The notes under the pieces are model-generated. The model was not told the origin of the DNA, made no database searches, and saw only the letters and a list, made by a program, of their open reading frames with translations. Below, piece by piece: positions 8,643 to 18,290 of a stretch of 64,000 bases of DNA. The stretch's first letter is position 1; every line of letters begins with the position of its first letter. Source of the stretch: Caenimonas aquaedulcis (GTDB lineage: Bacteria > Pseudomonadota > Gammaproteobacteria > Burkholderiales > Burkholderiaceae_C). The translations under genes and the position numbers were made by a program. The DNA lies in the NCBI RefSeq assembly GCF_015831345.1, contig NZ_JADWYS010000001.1:3996618-4060617 (forward strand), given 5' to 3'.

Positions 8643-9950
8643 CTAGAGCCAGCCCCACTGGCTCAGCTGCTGCAGGTCGTGCCGCGCCACGCGCTCGCCG
8701 ATGTCGGTACGGTAGCGCAGGTTCGGCACCACGACGCCGCGCGCGATGCGAAGCGCGTGGGCATTCGCTTCCTGCACCGTCGATCCCACGCCGGTGGCCA
8801 CGCCCACGTAGCCGCAAGAGCCGCTGGTGACCAGCTGGCCGTGCACGCGCGCCACCTCCGCGAAGTGGAGCTGCTGCAGGTCCTCCGGCGCGAGCTCCTT
8901 GCGCAGGCAGATGGGCGCGCCCTTGGACAGGGCTTCGTAGCCGTGCCGGTAGGGAAAGGGCGGCACCGTGAGCACGACGCCGCAGGCGAAGCCGTCGGCG
9001 GTGCGCAGGGCGAGGCTGTCCTTGCGCGCCATGCGCCCGAGGATCGCTTCCCACGGTTCGGCATGCAGGGCTTCGCAGATCGCGAATCCCGGGTAGCCGA
9101 AGCGGCTGGTGAATTCGAGCGGCCACAGGCCTTCCTCGTTCACGATGAGGTTGACGTTGATATAGCCGCAGTAGCCGCCGTCGCGCAGCATGCCCGCCAG
9201 CGGCGCGAGCACGGTGTCGAACAGCTTGGGCGAGTGGCGATAGGACACGATCGTGCCCATCTCGCCCGTCAACTCGCCGAGCTCGCCGGGGAAGAAGCGC
9301 TTGTGTTCGAAGTCGATGCAGGCGGCTTCCAGGAATTCCCGCCCGTTGAAGTACGCGCCGACGCCCACTTCCACGCCCTGCAGGTGTTCCATCAGCACGA
9401 AGTCGGTCGTTTCGCTTGCCGGTTCGTGCGAGGCGCGCGATTCGTAGAGCGAGAGCAGGGCGAGCATGTCCGCGCCGTCGTCCATCTCGCCCACGAAGTT
9501 GCGCGAGCGCTCGTTGTCCGCGCCGTTGAACTTGAGCACGTAGCGCCCGGGCTGCGCCTGAACGTGGGCGCGCGCATCCGCGTACGAAGAGAAGCGGCGG
9601 CTGGCCGCGGTGTGCAGGCCGATCGCGCGCAGCGCGTCCTGGCCGAAATCGCGGTCCGCTTCGAGCCGGTCGCCGAGTTCGCTGCCGCCGACCACCGCGA
9701 AGCCTTCACGGCGCAGCGAGTCCTGCTCCTTGCCATGGATCGCGGATTCGAAGAGGACGAGGCCGTCGGCGCCCGCATCGCGCACCCAACCGAGCTCGCG
9801 CTGCCAGTCGGGCGTGAAGTCCAGCATGCCTTCGAAGACGTCGCGGCAGGCCGGATCCGCGACGAAGACCTTCACCTCGTGGCCGCGCTGCGCGAGGCCG
9901 TGGTACGTCGCGGCCAGGTCGTTGTACTCGCCGATGCCGAGCACGCGCAT
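8643..9950 (-). CDS. PurD-like ATP-grasp ligase
   Basis: 435 aa, resembling phosphoribosylamine-glycine ligase (PurD) in length and order: an N-terminal MRVLGIGEYNDLA nucleotide-fold start, then ATP-grasp sequence with YVLKFNG, and INVNLIVNEEGLWPLEFTSRFGYPG carrying the metal-binding acid/Asn residues of this fold. The N-terminal part differs from housekeeping PurD and the neighbours are not purine genes. ATP-grasp enzymes join a carboxylate to an amine through an acyl-phosphate. It begins 4 bp after the transglutaminase-like gene, so the two are co-translated. Likely a peptide-bond-forming ligase of a small pathway (inference); a divergent true PurD is less likely. Confidence 0.78.
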   Translation of the reverse strand: MRVLGIGEYNDLAATYHGLAQRGHEVKVFVADPACRDVFEGMLDFTPDWQRELGWVRDAGADGLVLFESAIHGKEQDSLRREGFAVVGGSELGDRLEADRDFGQDALRAIGLHTAASRRFSSYADARAHVQAQPGRYVLKFNGADNERSRNFVGEMDDGADMLALLSLYESRASHEPASETTDFVLMEHLQGVEVGVGAYFNGREFLEAACIDFEHKRFFPGELGELTGEMGTIVSYRHSPKLFDTVLAPLAGMLRDGGYCGYINVNLIVNEEGLWPLEFTSRFGYPGFAICEALHAEPWEAILGRMARKDSLALRTADGFACGVVLTVPPFPYRHGYEALSKGAPICLRKELAPEDLQQLHFAEVARVHGQLVTSGSCGYVGVATGVGSTVQEANAHALRIARGVVVPNLRYRTDIGERVARHDLQQLSQWGWL

Positions 9951-9954
9951 GGCG

Positions 9955-10890
9955 TCAGGCTGCGAAAGCGCGCTGCGGAGCCTGCAGGCCGGGAAGGCCG
10001 GAGTCGGTGGAGAGGGCGTCCTGCGTGTGGACCGGCTCGCGCATCGTGCCGCCCGCGCCGGCCACCGGTGCGATGGAGATCGTCATGTTGCTCATCGACG
10101 CCGCGCCGAAGATCATCGCGAAGGCGCAGTCGGCCGCGTCGCGCCCTGTGCCCAGCCGCACGAAGCCCATGGGGATGGCCGTGCCCGACGGGTCGAACAG
10201 CCACCAGCTGCCGCCCAGGTAGACCTCCACATAGGCGTGGAAGTCCTGGGGGCCGAGCGCAGGGTCGGCGCCGTAGTCGATGCCGGTGGCAAAGCGCGCG
10301 GGCATGTTCAGCGCGCGGCACAGCGCGATCATCAGGTGCGCGAAGTCGCGGCACACGCCGCGCTTTTCCAGCAGGGTGTCGCAGGCGGACGTCGTGCCGC
10401 TCGTGCTGTTGGAGGTGAAGGCCACGTGCGAGGCGACCCAGTCGCGCACCGCCATCGCGCGGTAGTAGCCGGGCGTCATGTGACCGAACTGCGCGTTCGC
10501 AAAGGCGAGGAGCCGGTCCGATTCGCAATAGCGGCTCGGGTAGATGTAGGGGAGCAAGCTGCCGGGCAGGCTCGCGATGCTCACCTGGTCGATGCTGCCG
10601 GGGGTGGCCTCCAGGTGCGCGATGTCCACGTCGGCCGAATAGTCGATCGACAGCGGGCCGGGCTGCGCCTGCAGCCGCAGGTAGCGCGAATAGGTGGCGG
10701 GGTCGGTGAAGAGCTGCTGCTGCGTGAACGGGTTCACGTTCAGCTGCTCGTGAACGACGCGCTGCGCGGCCGTTTGCGCCGCATGGATATTGAAGATGAA
10801 GTCCGCTCCGCCCGGCTGGACGTCGTAGGCGAGGGAGATGGAGAAGCGCAGGCGCAGCGGCGCTTTGTCGAAAGTCATGCGGCCCAGCAT
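9955..10890 (-). CDS. transglutaminase-like cysteine protein
   Basis: 311 aa (307 if begun at the second Met, MTFDKAPL). The transglutaminase core triad is complete: Cys180 in RGVCRDFAHL, His218 in QDFHAYVEV and Asp233 in WLFDPSG. The N-terminal beta-rich domain fits the bacterial transglutaminase N-domain. There is no signal peptide, so it is cytoplasmic. Bacterial members are mostly peptidases or amidases rather than cross-linkers. First gene of a minus-strand set with the ATP-grasp ligase and di-iron oxidase; no ribosome site stands out at either start. The pairing of a ligase with a Cys amidase-type fold suggests peptide or amide chemistry (inference). Confidence 0.8.
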   Translation of the reverse strand: MLGRMTFDKAPLRLRFSISLAYDVQPGGADFIFNIHAAQTAAQRVVHEQLNVNPFTQQQLFTDPATYSRYLRLQAQPGPLSIDYSADVDIAHLEATPGSIDQVSIASLPGSLLPYIYPSRYCESDRLLAFANAQFGHMTPGYYRAMAVRDWVASHVAFTSNSTSGTTSACDTLLEKRGVCRDFAHLMIALCRALNMPARFATGIDYGADPALGPQDFHAYVEVYLGGSWWLFDPSGTAIPMGFVRLGTGRDAADCAFAMIFGAASMSNMTISIAPVAGAGGTMREPVHTQDALSTDSGLPGLQAPQRAFAA

Positions 10891-10973
10891 ACGCGTCCCA
10901 TGGCCGCGTGGCGCAGGTGGCCATCAGAATTTGTCGTGCGCGCTGTCCTACCCGCGGCCGGGGGGCCGGGCGT

Positions 10974-11366
10974 TCAGGCCTCGGCGGGGCGCTCGATCAG
11001 CTCGATCTTGTAGCCGTCCGGGTCCGTGACGAAGGCGATCACGGTGGTGCCGCCCTTCACCGGCCCGGGTTCGCGCGTGATGTTCCCGCCGCCGGCGCGG
11101 ATCTTCTCGCAGGCGCCGTACACGTCCGCCACGCCGAGCGCGATGTGGCCGTAGGCCGTGCCCAGCTCGTAATGGTCCACCCCGTGGTTGTAGGTGAGCT
11201 CGATCTCCGCGTGCTCGGGGTTGGTGCCGTAGCCCACGAAGGCGAGCGAGTACTTCTGCTCCGGCCGCTCGGTCGTGCGCAGCAGCCGCATGCCGAGCAC
11301 GCGGGTGTAGAAGTCGATGGAGCGTTGCAGGTCGCCGACGCGCAGCATGGTGTGGAGGAGTCTCAT
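10974..11366 (-). CDS. gloA: lactoylglutathione lyase (glyoxalase I)
   Basis: 130 aa from MRLLHTML, standard GloA size; the open frame extends 10 codons further but homologues start at this Met. The four metal ligands are at the expected spots: His in LLHTMLRV, Glu in AEIELTYN, His in YGHIALGV and Glu in YKIELIE, together with [15 protein letters not shown]. It isomerises the hemithioacetal of methylglyoxal and glutathione to S-lactoylglutathione in the cytoplasm. Divergent from the acetyltransferase gene (44 bp between starts) and upstream of the transglutaminase set on the same strand, 83 bp away. Confidence 0.93.
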   Translation of the reverse strand: MRLLHTMLRVGDLQRSIDFYTRVLGMRLLRTTERPEQKYSLAFVGYGTNPEHAEIELTYNHGVDHYELGTAYGHIALGVADVYGACEKIRAGGGNITREPGPVKGGTTVIAFVTDPDGYKIELIERPAEA

Positions 11367-11410
11367 GCCGCGCATTATGGCCATGCTCGCGCGCAATTGC
11401 AGGAGGGGAT

Positions 11411-11908
11411 ATGCTGGTGCGCATGAGCAGTTCCGTGTCCATCACGCTCGCGCGGCCGGCCGACGCGCGGGACATCGCCGAGATGTCGCGCGACTGCGTC
11501 GAAACGGGCCTCGGCTGGAGCTGGACGCCGCCGCGCGTGCTGCACGCCATCCGTGACCGCGCCACCAATGTCGTGGTGGCGCGTGGCGGCGCCGGCGAGC
11601 TGCTCGGCTTCGGGATCATGCCGTACGGCGACCAGCGCGCGCACCTGTCGCTGCTCGCGGTGCGTGCCGCCTCGCGCGGGCAGGGCGTCGGGCGCGAATT
11701 GCTCGGCTGGCTGGAGAAGTGCGCCGTCACGGCCGGGCTGGAAGGCATCTCGCTCGAAGTGCGCCGCGACAACCCCGGCGCGGTCGAGTTCTACCGGCGC
11801 TGCGGCTACGAGCTCGCCGGCACCGTGCCCGGCTATTACTCGGGCGTCCTGGATGCGCTGCGCCTCGCGAAAACCCTATGGACGCCGACCGGCCAGCCCG
11901 CGGATTGA
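11411..11908 (+). CDS. GNAT family N-acetyltransferase
   Basis: 165 aa GNAT protein. Motif A is [14 protein letters not shown] (about residues 97-110), giving the acetyl-CoA pyrophosphate loop, and the RimI-like [19 protein letters not shown] block follows. A strong AGGAGGGG site sits just before the ATG. The acceptor (protein N terminus, amine or drug) is not predictable. Starts divergently from gloA and ends 39 bp before the LuxR regulator, so it could share a transcript with it. Confidence 0.85.
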   Translation: MLVRMSSSVSITLARPADARDIAEMSRDCVETGLGWSWTPPRVLHAIRDRATNVVVARGGAGELLGFGIMPYGDQRAHLSLLAVRAASRGQGVGRELLGWLEKCAVTAGLEGISLEVRRDNPGAVEFYRRCGYELAGTVPGYYSGVLDALRLAKTLWTPTGQPAD

Positions 11909-11947
11909 CACCTACAATCCGCTCCAAAAGTTGTACGGGAGCGGCGC

Positions 11948-13051
11948 ATGCGCGAATCCGAACTGCCGGAGCTGGTGGACCTGTTGTACGAAGGCATCCT
12001 GTCGGCCGAGGGCTGGTCCGCCGCGCTCTCCCGGCTGGCGGCCGTGACCTCCTCGCAGGCCGCATCCATCGTGCTGTGGAGCCGCCGCACCGACCAGGCG
12101 CTGGTCGGCGACCAGGTCGGCCTGCCCCCGGAACTCATGGCCGACTACGCGCGCCACTACCACCTGCTCGACCCCGGCCGCTACCACGTGGACCGCATCG
12201 CGGTCGGTGACTGGTACTACGACGAGCGCGAGCTCGGGCCCGCGACGATGCGCCGGCTGCCCTTCTACCAGGAGTTCCTTCGCAAGTACGAGCTCGATTC
12301 CACGATGGCATCGCCCGTGATGCGCACGTCGGCGGGCCTCGACGGCTTCCTGTCGCTCGGCAGCGCGGCGGGCCGGCGCAACCTGCCGGACGTCGGGCGC
12401 TTCCTTGCGCCGCTGATGCCGCACCTGCAGCGCGCGGCCAGCCTGCGCGTGCGCCTCATGGAGTTGTCGCAGCAGGTGGAACTGCAGCAGGAGATGCTGG
12501 ACCGCCTGAGCTTTCCCGTGGCCGCCGTGACGGCGAACCGCGCGGTGCTCATGGCGAACCGGCGCGCGCAGGAGTGGCTGCGCCTGCCCGGCAATCCCCT
12601 GGCCGCCTCGTCGCCGCAGGCGGCGCGCGTGACGGCGATGCTGGAATCGGCGTGCGGCGTCTCGGGTCCGCGGGTGGCGGCGGGTGCGACGGTGCGCAAG
12701 CCGGCGGGTGGCGAGTACCACCTGGCCGCGGTGCCGATGCCGGTGCGCGCGAGCGAGTTCGTCTCGCCGCTGTCGCCCGTGGCGCTGCTGCTCGTGAGCG
12801 ACCCGGATGCCGAGCGCCCGCATGCGGGCGAACTGTTCCGGCAGATCTTCCGGCTGACGCCGGCGGAGGTGCGCGTGCTCATCCCGCTGCAGCGCGGCGC
12901 GACGCTGGCGGAAACCTGCGCGGCGCTGCACATCTCGGTGGAGACGGGCCGCGCGCACCTGCGCAACGTATTCGACAAGCTGGGCATCCGCCGGCAGGCG
13001 GACATCGCGCGCGTGCTGGGGCCGATCGAGCTGCTCGACCCGGGCCCCTGA
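11948..13051 (+). CDS. LuxR-type helix-turn-helix regulator
   Basis: 367 aa. The C-terminal ~65 residues form a LuxR/GerE DNA-binding domain: FRLTPAEVRVLIPLQRG, then the recognition region HISVETGRAHLRNVFDKLGI. The N-terminal ~290 residues lack a receiver Asp pocket and a recognisable autoinducer domain; they have a PAS-like feel around AVTANRAVLMANRRAQEWL. This architecture is common in Burkholderiales orphan regulators. Signal and targets are unknown; convergent with the following usp gene (10 bp). Confidence 0.85.
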   Translation: MRESELPELVDLLYEGILSAEGWSAALSRLAAVTSSQAASIVLWSRRTDQALVGDQVGLPPELMADYARHYHLLDPGRYHVDRIAVGDWYYDERELGPATMRRLPFYQEFLRKYELDSTMASPVMRTSAGLDGFLSLGSAAGRRNLPDVGRFLAPLMPHLQRAASLRVRLMELSQQVELQQEMLDRLSFPVAAVTANRAVLMANRRAQEWLRLPGNPLAASSPQAARVTAMLESACGVSGPRVAAGATVRKPAGGEYHLAAVPMPVRASEFVSPLSPVALLLVSDPDAERPHAGELFRQIFRLTPAEVRVLIPLQRGATLAETCAALHISVETGRAHLRNVFDKLGIRRQADIARVLGPIELLDPGP

Positions 13052-13061
13052 ACGCGGCGCT

Positions 13062-13505
13062 TCAGCGCAGCACCAGCACCGGGATCGTGCCGTGCGTGAG
13101 CACGTGCTGCGTCTCGCTGCCCAGCAGCAGGCGCTTCAGGCCCCGGCGGCCATGCGAGGCCATCACGATCAGGTCGCACTTGTGCTTCTTCGCCGCCGAC
13201 TGGATCGCCTCGGCCACCAGGTCGGACTGCACCACCACGCCCTTGCTCGCGACGTTGGCGGCCTCGGCCTGCATGGCGACGGCGTCCACCATGGCGCGAG
13301 CCCGTTCGTTCCACTGCTTTTCGGTGCGGGCGACGTCGTCGGGCGACACGGTCATGCCGCCTTCGAAATAGCTCATCGGGTACCTGGGCACGACATGCAG
13401 GGCGACGAGCTGTGCGTCGAGCGCGGCCGCCAGGCCGATGGCGCCGCGAACGGCCTTCTTCGACAGCGGGCTGCCGTCCGTCGTCACGAGGATTCTCTGG
13501 TACAT
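13062..13505 (-). CDS. universal stress protein (UspA family)
   Basis: 147 aa single Usp domain: N-terminal MYQRILVTTDGSPLS, then MASHGRRGLKRLLLGS near the C terminus matching the ATP-binding G-x2-G-x9-G-(S/T) signature. Usp proteins of this kind are nucleotide-binding cytoplasmic proteins raised in stress and oxygen limitation. Divergent from ccoI; the FNR box at 13565-13578 lies between them. On this strand TACGCT at 13543-13538 fits a -10, giving a 25-26 nt leader. One of seven Usp genes in this window. Confidence 0.92.
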   Translation of the reverse strand: MYQRILVTTDGSPLSKKAVRGAIGLAAALDAQLVALHVVPRYPMSYFEGGMTVSPDDVARTEKQWNERARAMVDAVAMQAEAANVASKGVVVQSDLVAEAIQSAAKKHKCDLIVMASHGRRGLKRLLLGSETQHVLTHGTIPVLVLR

Positions 13506-13564
13506 GGCATTCCTTCCGGGTGTTGATCGATGGAGGGAGCGTAGGGCCCGCGACGCCCGCGCCG

Positions 13565-13578
13565 TTGACGTAGATCAA
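13565..13578. promoter_or_regulatory. FNR-type box, divergent usp / ccoI
   Basis: TTGACGTAGATCAA, a full match to TTGAY-N4-RTCAA. Its centre is 41.5 bp before 13613, the A of the ccoI ATG, with -10 TAAGCT at 13601-13606; on the other strand -10 TACGCT at 13543-13538 puts +1 near 13531 for usp. Class II FNR geometry on both sides. Confidence 0.85.
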
Positions 13579-13612
13579 GCGGCGCGGATACCGCGCGCCC
13601 TAAGCTGGGCGC

Positions 13613-15847
13613 ATGCAAAGCAACTGGATCGCGCTGGACGACGCACGCGAGTGGGAGGTGTTCAGCCGCCCGCTCGCGGGCCGAGAAGGCTGGCGCGAGA
13701 GCTGGCTCGCCATCGAAGGCATGCATTGCGCCGGCTGCACGCTGGCGGTCGAGGATGCGCTCGGCCGCCTGCCCGGGGTCGAAGGCGTGCGCGTGAACGG
13801 CGCGGCACGCACCGCGCGCATCGCATGGTCGCCCGCCTGCGTGTTGCCCTCCCGCTGGATGCAGGCTCTCGATGCCGCGGGCTATGGCGCGGTGCCCGCG
13901 CCCGACCTGCTGCTGGCCGCGCCGCGCGGGCAGGCGCAGCGGGTGCTGCTGTGGCGCTGGCTCGTCGCGGGCTTTTGCATGATGCAGGTGATGATGTACG
14001 CCGTGCCCGCCTACGTGGCGCAGCCGGGGGACATCACGCCCGACATCGCCGGCCTGCTCGCCTGGGCGTCGTGGGTGCTGACCCTGCCGGTCGTATTGTT
14101 CTCGTGCCGTCCGTTTTTCTCGGCCGCGTGGCGCGACATGAGGTCGGGGCGCGTGGGCATGGACGTGCCGGTCGCGCTCGGCGTCGCGGTCGCGTTCGGC
14201 GCCAGCACGATGGCGACCTTCGATCCCGCGGGCCCGTGGGGGCGCGAGGTGTGGTTCGACTCGGTCACCATGTTCGTCTTCTTCCTGCTGTCCGGGCGCC
14301 TGCTGGAGCAGCGCCTGCGCGACCGTACGGCCGGCGCGCTGGAGGCGCTGATGCGCCGCATGCCGCAATCGGTGGAGCGGCGCATGGCGGACGGCAGCTT
14401 CGAGCGTGTCGCGGCGCGGCGCCTGGCCATCGGCGACGTGGTGCGCGTGCTGCCGGGCGAGGCGTTTCCCGCCGACGGTGTCGTGGCGGAAGGCGAAAGC
14501 CAGGTCGACGAGGCGCTGCTCACCGGCGAGTCGCAGCCGCTCGCGCGCCGCCCGGGCGACGAGGTGATCGCGGGCAGCCACAACCTGCGCACGCCGCTCG
14601 TCGTGCACGTGGAACGCCTCGGCGCACAGACCCGCTATGCGGAGATCGTCGCGCTGATGGAGCGCGCGTCGCTCGAGAAGCCGCGTGCCGCGCAGCTGGC
14701 GGACCGCATCGCCGGGCCGTTCCTGCTGGGTGTCGTCGTCGCGGCTTTCGCGGCTGCCGCGTGGTGGTGGCCGGTGGATCCCGCGCGCGCCCTGGCGGTG
14801 GCCATCGCGGTGCTGATCGTGACCTGCCCCTGCGCGCTCTCGCTCGCGACACCCGCTGCCACCCTGGCCGCCGCCGGCGCGCTTGCACGGCGCGGCGTGC
14901 TCGTGCGGCGCCTCGGCGCGCTGGAGGCGTGTGCCTCGATCGACACGGTGATCTTCGACAAGACCGGCACGCTCACGCAGGCCGGCATGGCGCTGTCGGC
15001 GACGCGCTGCCGGGATGGCATCGATGCCGCGCGGGCCCTCGCGCTCGCGGCGGCGCTGGCGCGGCACTCGTTGCATCCGGTGTCGCGCGCGATCGTCGAT
15101 GCGGCCGGGGACGACGGCGCGCGGGCCGAAAACGTCGAGGAAGTGGCGGGGCAGGGCGTGCAGGGCACGGTGGTGGACGGTGCGAGCCGGCACCTGCTGA
15201 AGCTCGGCTCCGCCGCGTTCTGCGGGGTGCCGCAGCCGCAGGCAGCGGACGGCCCGCAAGTCCACCTCGCCGACGACGCCGGCTGGCTCGCGAGCTTCGG
15301 GTTCGAGGAAGCCCTGCAGCCCGGCGCCGCTGCCGCGGTCGATGCATTGCGGGCCGGTGGTGTCAGGGTGGAGTTGCTCTCCGGCGACAGGCCGCAAGCG
15401 GCGGCGCAACTGGGACGCCGCATCGGCATTGCCGATGCGCGGGGCGGCTGCCTGCCGCAGGACAAGCTCGCGCACCTGCGCGCGGCGCAGGCCCGGGGGC
15501 ACCGCGTGGCCATGGTCGGCGACGGCTTCAACGACGCCCCCGTGCTCGCGAGCGCCGATGTCTCGATCGCGATGGGCCATGCCGTGCCGCTCGCGCAGGC
15601 GAAGTGCGACTTCATCGTGCAGGGCAGCCGTCTCGCGGCCGTGCCCGCGCTGCTGCGGCACGCGCGGCGCGTGCGCGCCGTCGTGCGCCAGAACCTGGCC
15701 TGGGCGGCCGCCTACAACATCGTCTGCGTGCCGCTGGCCGCGCTGGGTGCGATGCCGCCCTGGCTCGCGGGCCTCGGCATGGCCGCGAGTTCGCTGCTGG
15801 TGGTGGCGAATTCGGCTCGCCTGGCATCGTTCGAGGCGGGGGCCTGA
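13613..15847 (+). CDS. ccoI: copper-transporting P1B-type ATPase for cbb3 oxidase assembly (CcoI/FixI)
   Basis: 744 aa. An N-terminal metal-binding domain has GMHCAGC (Cys39, Cys42); the membrane CPC motif is at 405-407 (TCPCALSLA); the phosphorylated Asp is in DKTGTLT (about 449), with TGES and GDGFNDAP further on. CcoI exports Cu(I) to the periplasm for the CuB site of the cbb3 oxidase. ccoS overlaps its stop (ATGA) and ccoNOQP follow. The predicted +1 of its FNR promoter is the A of the ATG and no ribosome site is visible, so the mRNA may be leaderless. Confidence 0.95.
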   Translation: MQSNWIALDDAREWEVFSRPLAGREGWRESWLAIEGMHCAGCTLAVEDALGRLPGVEGVRVNGAARTARIAWSPACVLPSRWMQALDAAGYGAVPAPDLLLAAPRGQAQRVLLWRWLVAGFCMMQVMMYAVPAYVAQPGDITPDIAGLLAWASWVLTLPVVLFSCRPFFSAAWRDMRSGRVGMDVPVALGVAVAFGASTMATFDPAGPWGREVWFDSVTMFVFFLLSGRLLEQRLRDRTAGALEALMRRMPQSVERRMADGSFERVAARRLAIGDVVRVLPGEAFPADGVVAEGESQVDEALLTGESQPLARRPGDEVIAGSHNLRTPLVVHVERLGAQTRYAEIVALMERASLEKPRAAQLADRIAGPFLLGVVVAAFAAAAWWWPVDPARALAVAIAVLIVTCPCALSLATPAATLAAAGALARRGVLVRRLGALEACASIDTVIFDKTGTLTQAGMALSATRCRDGIDAARALALAAALARHSLHPVSRAIVDAAGDDGARAENVEEVAGQGVQGTVVDGASRHLLKLGSAAFCGVPQPQAADGPQVHLADDAGWLASFGFEEALQPGAAAAVDALRAGGVRVELLSGDRPQAAAQLGRRIGIADARGGCLPQDKLAHLRAAQARGHRVAMVGDGFNDAPVLASADVSIAMGHAVPLAQAKCDFIVQGSRLAAVPALLRHARRVRAVVRQNLAWAAAYNIVCVPLAALGAMPPWLAGLGMAASSLLVVANSARLASFEAGA

Positions 15848-15984
15848 TGGACATCCTGTTCGTGCTCGTCCCGCTGTCCGTGGTGCTCGCGCTCGCGATC
15901 CTCGTGGCGCTGGCCTGGGCCGTCTGGCGCGGGCAGTTCGAATCCGTCGACGCGGAAGGCGAGCGCATTCTGCATCCGGATTGA
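15847..15984 (+). CDS. ccoS: cbb3 oxidase maturation protein CcoS
   Basis: 45 aa: one N-terminal transmembrane helix followed by a short acidic tail ([16 protein letters not shown]), the standard CcoS/FixS form. The ATG overlaps the ccoI stop. CcoS is needed for haem b and CuB insertion into CcoN in studied species. Its TGA stop is embedded in the first half of the FNR box that drives ccoN. Confidence 0.93.
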   Translation: MDILFVLVPLSVVLALAILVALAWAVWRGQFESVDAEGERILHPD

Positions 15985-15994
15985 TTTTCATCAA
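15981..15994 (+). promoter_or_regulatory. FNR-type box upstream of ccoN
   Basis: TTGATTTTCATCAA, full consensus and perfectly symmetric in its half-sites. Centre 41.5 bp before a predicted +1 at 16029; the -10 would be GACACT at 16017-16022. The box overlaps the ccoS stop codon (15982-15984). Leader of about 21 nt to the ccoN ATG. Confidence 0.88.
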
Positions 15995-16049
15995 CTGCCG
16001 CGCTGGCGCCGCACGGGACACTGCGTGCACAAAGACTCGGGCGACATCC

Positions 16050-17486
16050 ATGACAGCACAAGCAATCCAGCCGGCGGCCCTGTACAACGACACAGCGGTC
16101 CGGCAGTTCTCCCTGATGGCGATCGTCTGGGGCGTGGTCGGGATGACCGTCGGCCTGTTCATCGCCGCGCAGCTCGCGTGGCCGGAGCTGAACTTCGGCA
16201 TCCCCTGGCTCAGTTACGGACGGCTGCGGCCCCTGCACACCAACGCGGTGATCTTCGCGTTCGGCGGCTGCGCGCTCATGGCGACGAGCTACTACGTCGT
16301 GCAACGCACCGGGCAGGTCGCGCTCTTCATGCCCCGGCTCGCGTCGTTCCACTTCTGGACCTGGCAGGCGGTGATCGTCGCGGCCGCCATCAGCCTGCCG
16401 CTCGGCTACACGCAGGGCAAGGAATATGCGGAGCTGGAGTGGCCGATCGACATCCTCATCACGATCTCCTGGGTCTGCTACGCGATCGTGTTCTTCGGCA
16501 CCATCGGCATCCGCAGGATCCGCCACATCTACGTGGCCAACTGGTTCTACGGCTCCTTCATCCTCGCGGTGGCGATCCTGCACCTGGTCAACAGCGCCGC
16601 CATCCCCGCGGGCTTCACCAAGTCCTACTCGGCCTACGCGGGCGTGCAGGACGCGATGATCCAGTGGTGGTACGGCCACAACGCGGTGGGCTTCTTCCTC
16701 ACCGCGGGCTTCCTCGGGATGATGTATTACTTCATCCCCAAGCAGGCCGAGCGCCCGGTCTACAGCTACCGGCTGTCCATCGTCCACTTCTGGGCGCTGA
16801 TCTTCACCTACATGTGGGCGGGCCCGCACCACCTGCACTACACCGCGCTGCCGGACTGGACGCAATCCATCGGCATGGTGTTCTCCCTCATCCTGCTCGC
16901 GCCGAGCTGGGGCGGCATGATCAACGGCGTGATGACGCTGTCGGGCGCCTGGCACAAGCTGCGCGACGACCCCATCCTGCGCTTCCTCATCGTGTCGCTC
17001 TCCTTCTACGGCATGAGCACCTTCGAGGGCCCGATGATGTCCATCAAGACCGTCAACGCGCTGTCCCACTACACGGACTGGACCGTCGGCCACGTGCACT
17101 CCGGCGCGCTGGGCTGGGTCGGCCTCATCTCGATGGGCTCGCTCTACTACCTGATCCCGCGCCTCTTCGGCCGCAAGCAGATGTACTCCGTGCCGGCCAT
17201 CGAGCTGCACTTCTGGATGGCGACCGTCGGCATCGTGCTGTACATCGCCGCCATGTGGATCGCCGGCGTGATGCAGGGCCTCATGTGGCGCGGCGTCAAC
17301 GGCGACGGCACGCTCACCTACACCTTCGTCGAATCCGTGAAGGCCACCTATCCCTTCTATGTGGTGCGCGTCGCCGGCGGCGCGCTGTACCTGGGCGGCA
17401 TGCTGGTGATGGCCTGGAACACCTGGATGACCGTGGGCCTCGGCCGCTCCGTGCGGGTGCCCGTGCCGGCCGTCGCCACCGCCTGA
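16050..17486 (+). CDS. ccoN: cytochrome c oxidase cbb3-type subunit I
   Basis: 478 aa, the catalytic subunit with haem b and the haem b3-CuB centre; about 12 transmembrane segments. His residues lie in the expected places, e.g. [11 protein letters not shown] in an early helix, [16 protein letters not shown] for CuB, and [13 protein letters not shown] late in the protein. Reduces O2 to water with high affinity and pumps protons. Start chosen at [14 protein letters not shown]; no clear ribosome site. Followed by ccoO, ccoQ and ccoP with short gaps, one operon under the FNR box at 15981. Confidence 0.97.
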   Translation: MTAQAIQPAALYNDTAVRQFSLMAIVWGVVGMTVGLFIAAQLAWPELNFGIPWLSYGRLRPLHTNAVIFAFGGCALMATSYYVVQRTGQVALFMPRLASFHFWTWQAVIVAAAISLPLGYTQGKEYAELEWPIDILITISWVCYAIVFFGTIGIRRIRHIYVANWFYGSFILAVAILHLVNSAAIPAGFTKSYSAYAGVQDAMIQWWYGHNAVGFFLTAGFLGMMYYFIPKQAERPVYSYRLSIVHFWALIFTYMWAGPHHLHYTALPDWTQSIGMVFSLILLAPSWGGMINGVMTLSGAWHKLRDDPILRFLIVSLSFYGMSTFEGPMMSIKTVNALSHYTDWTVGHVHSGALGWVGLISMGSLYYLIPRLFGRKQMYSVPAIELHFWMATVGIVLYIAAMWIAGVMQGLMWRGVNGDGTLTYTFVESVKATYPFYVVRVAGGALYLGGMLVMAWNTWMTVGLGRSVRVPVPAVATA

Positions 17487-17500
17487 CCCGAAAGAACCCC

Positions 17501-18127
17501 ATGAGCGAACTGCAGACTTCCCCCGGCTTCACCCACGAGAAGGTGGAGACCAACAACTTCCTGATGATCGTGCTCATCCTGCTGGTGGTCGCCGTCGGCG
17601 GCCTGGTGGAGATCGTGCCGCTCTTCTTCCAGACTTCGACGACGCAGCCGGTGCCCGGCGTGGTGCCGCTCACCCCGCTGCAACTCGCGGGCCGCGACAT
17701 CTACGTGCGCGAGGGCTGCTACAACTGCCACTCGCAGATGATCCGGCCCTTCCGCGCCGAGACCCTGCGCTACGGCCACTACTCCGTCGCCGGCGAATTC
17801 GTCTACGACCACCCGTTCCAGTGGGGCAGCAAGCGCACCGGCCCCGACCTGCACCGCGTGGGCGGCAAGTACAGCGACGACTGGCACCGCATCCACCTGA
17901 ACAACCCGCGCGACGTCGTGCCGGAATCGAACATGCCCGCCTACCCCTGGCTCGAGAAGGCCCAGGTGGACGACACGGAGATCGCCTCGCACATGCGCGC
18001 GCTGCGCCGCGTGGGCGTGCCCTACACCGACGCGCAGATCGCCGCGGCGCCCGCGCAGGTGAAGGGCAGGACGGACATGGACGCGCTCGTGGCCTACCTG
18101 CAGTCCCTGGGCCTGGCCCTGAAGTGA
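17501..18127 (+). CDS. ccoO: cytochrome c oxidase cbb3-type subunit II (mono-haem)
   Basis: 208 aa membrane-anchored mono-haem cytochrome c. One N-terminal transmembrane helix ([18 protein letters not shown]), haem motif CYNCH in [15 protein letters not shown], and a distal Met in the family block [10 protein letters not shown]. It takes electrons from CcoP and passes them to CcoN. 14 bp after ccoN. Confidence 0.96.
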   Translation: MSELQTSPGFTHEKVETNNFLMIVLILLVVAVGGLVEIVPLFFQTSTTQPVPGVVPLTPLQLAGRDIYVREGCYNCHSQMIRPFRAETLRYGHYSVAGEFVYDHPFQWGSKRTGPDLHRVGGKYSDDWHRIHLNNPRDVVPESNMPAYPWLEKAQVDDTEIASHMRALRRVGVPYTDAQIAAAPAQVKGRTDMDALVAYLQSLGLALK

Positions 18128-18145
18128 CGCGCACCGGAGAACACC

Positions 18146-18283
18146 ATGGACGTCACCACCTTGCGCATCCTCGCGACGCTGCTGTGCTTCGCGACCTTCC
18201 TGGGCATCCTCGCCTGGGCCTATTCCCATCGCAACCGCGCGCGATTCGACGAGGACGCGCGCATTCCCTTCCAACAGGACTGA
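18146..18283 (+). CDS. ccoQ: cbb3 oxidase subunit CcoQ/FixQ
   Basis: 45 aa single-span protein (MDVTTLRILATLL then WAYSHRNRARFDEDARIP), the usual CcoQ form with a short basic-acidic cytoplasmic tail. CcoQ stabilises the CcoNOP complex. Sits between ccoO and ccoP, the canonical place. Confidence 0.9.
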   Translation: MDVTTLRILATLLCFATFLGILAWAYSHRNRARFDEDARIPFQQD

Positions 18284-18290
18284 GGCGGCC

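Noticed and set aside
7146..10418. 1090-codon plus-strand open frame
   Set aside because: Opposite the di-iron oxidase, ATP-grasp and transglutaminase genes, all of which have intact catalytic motifs.
13484..16201. 905-codon minus-strand open frame
   Set aside because: Runs opposite ccoI and ccoS, whose motifs are complete; the antisense product has no recognisable domain.
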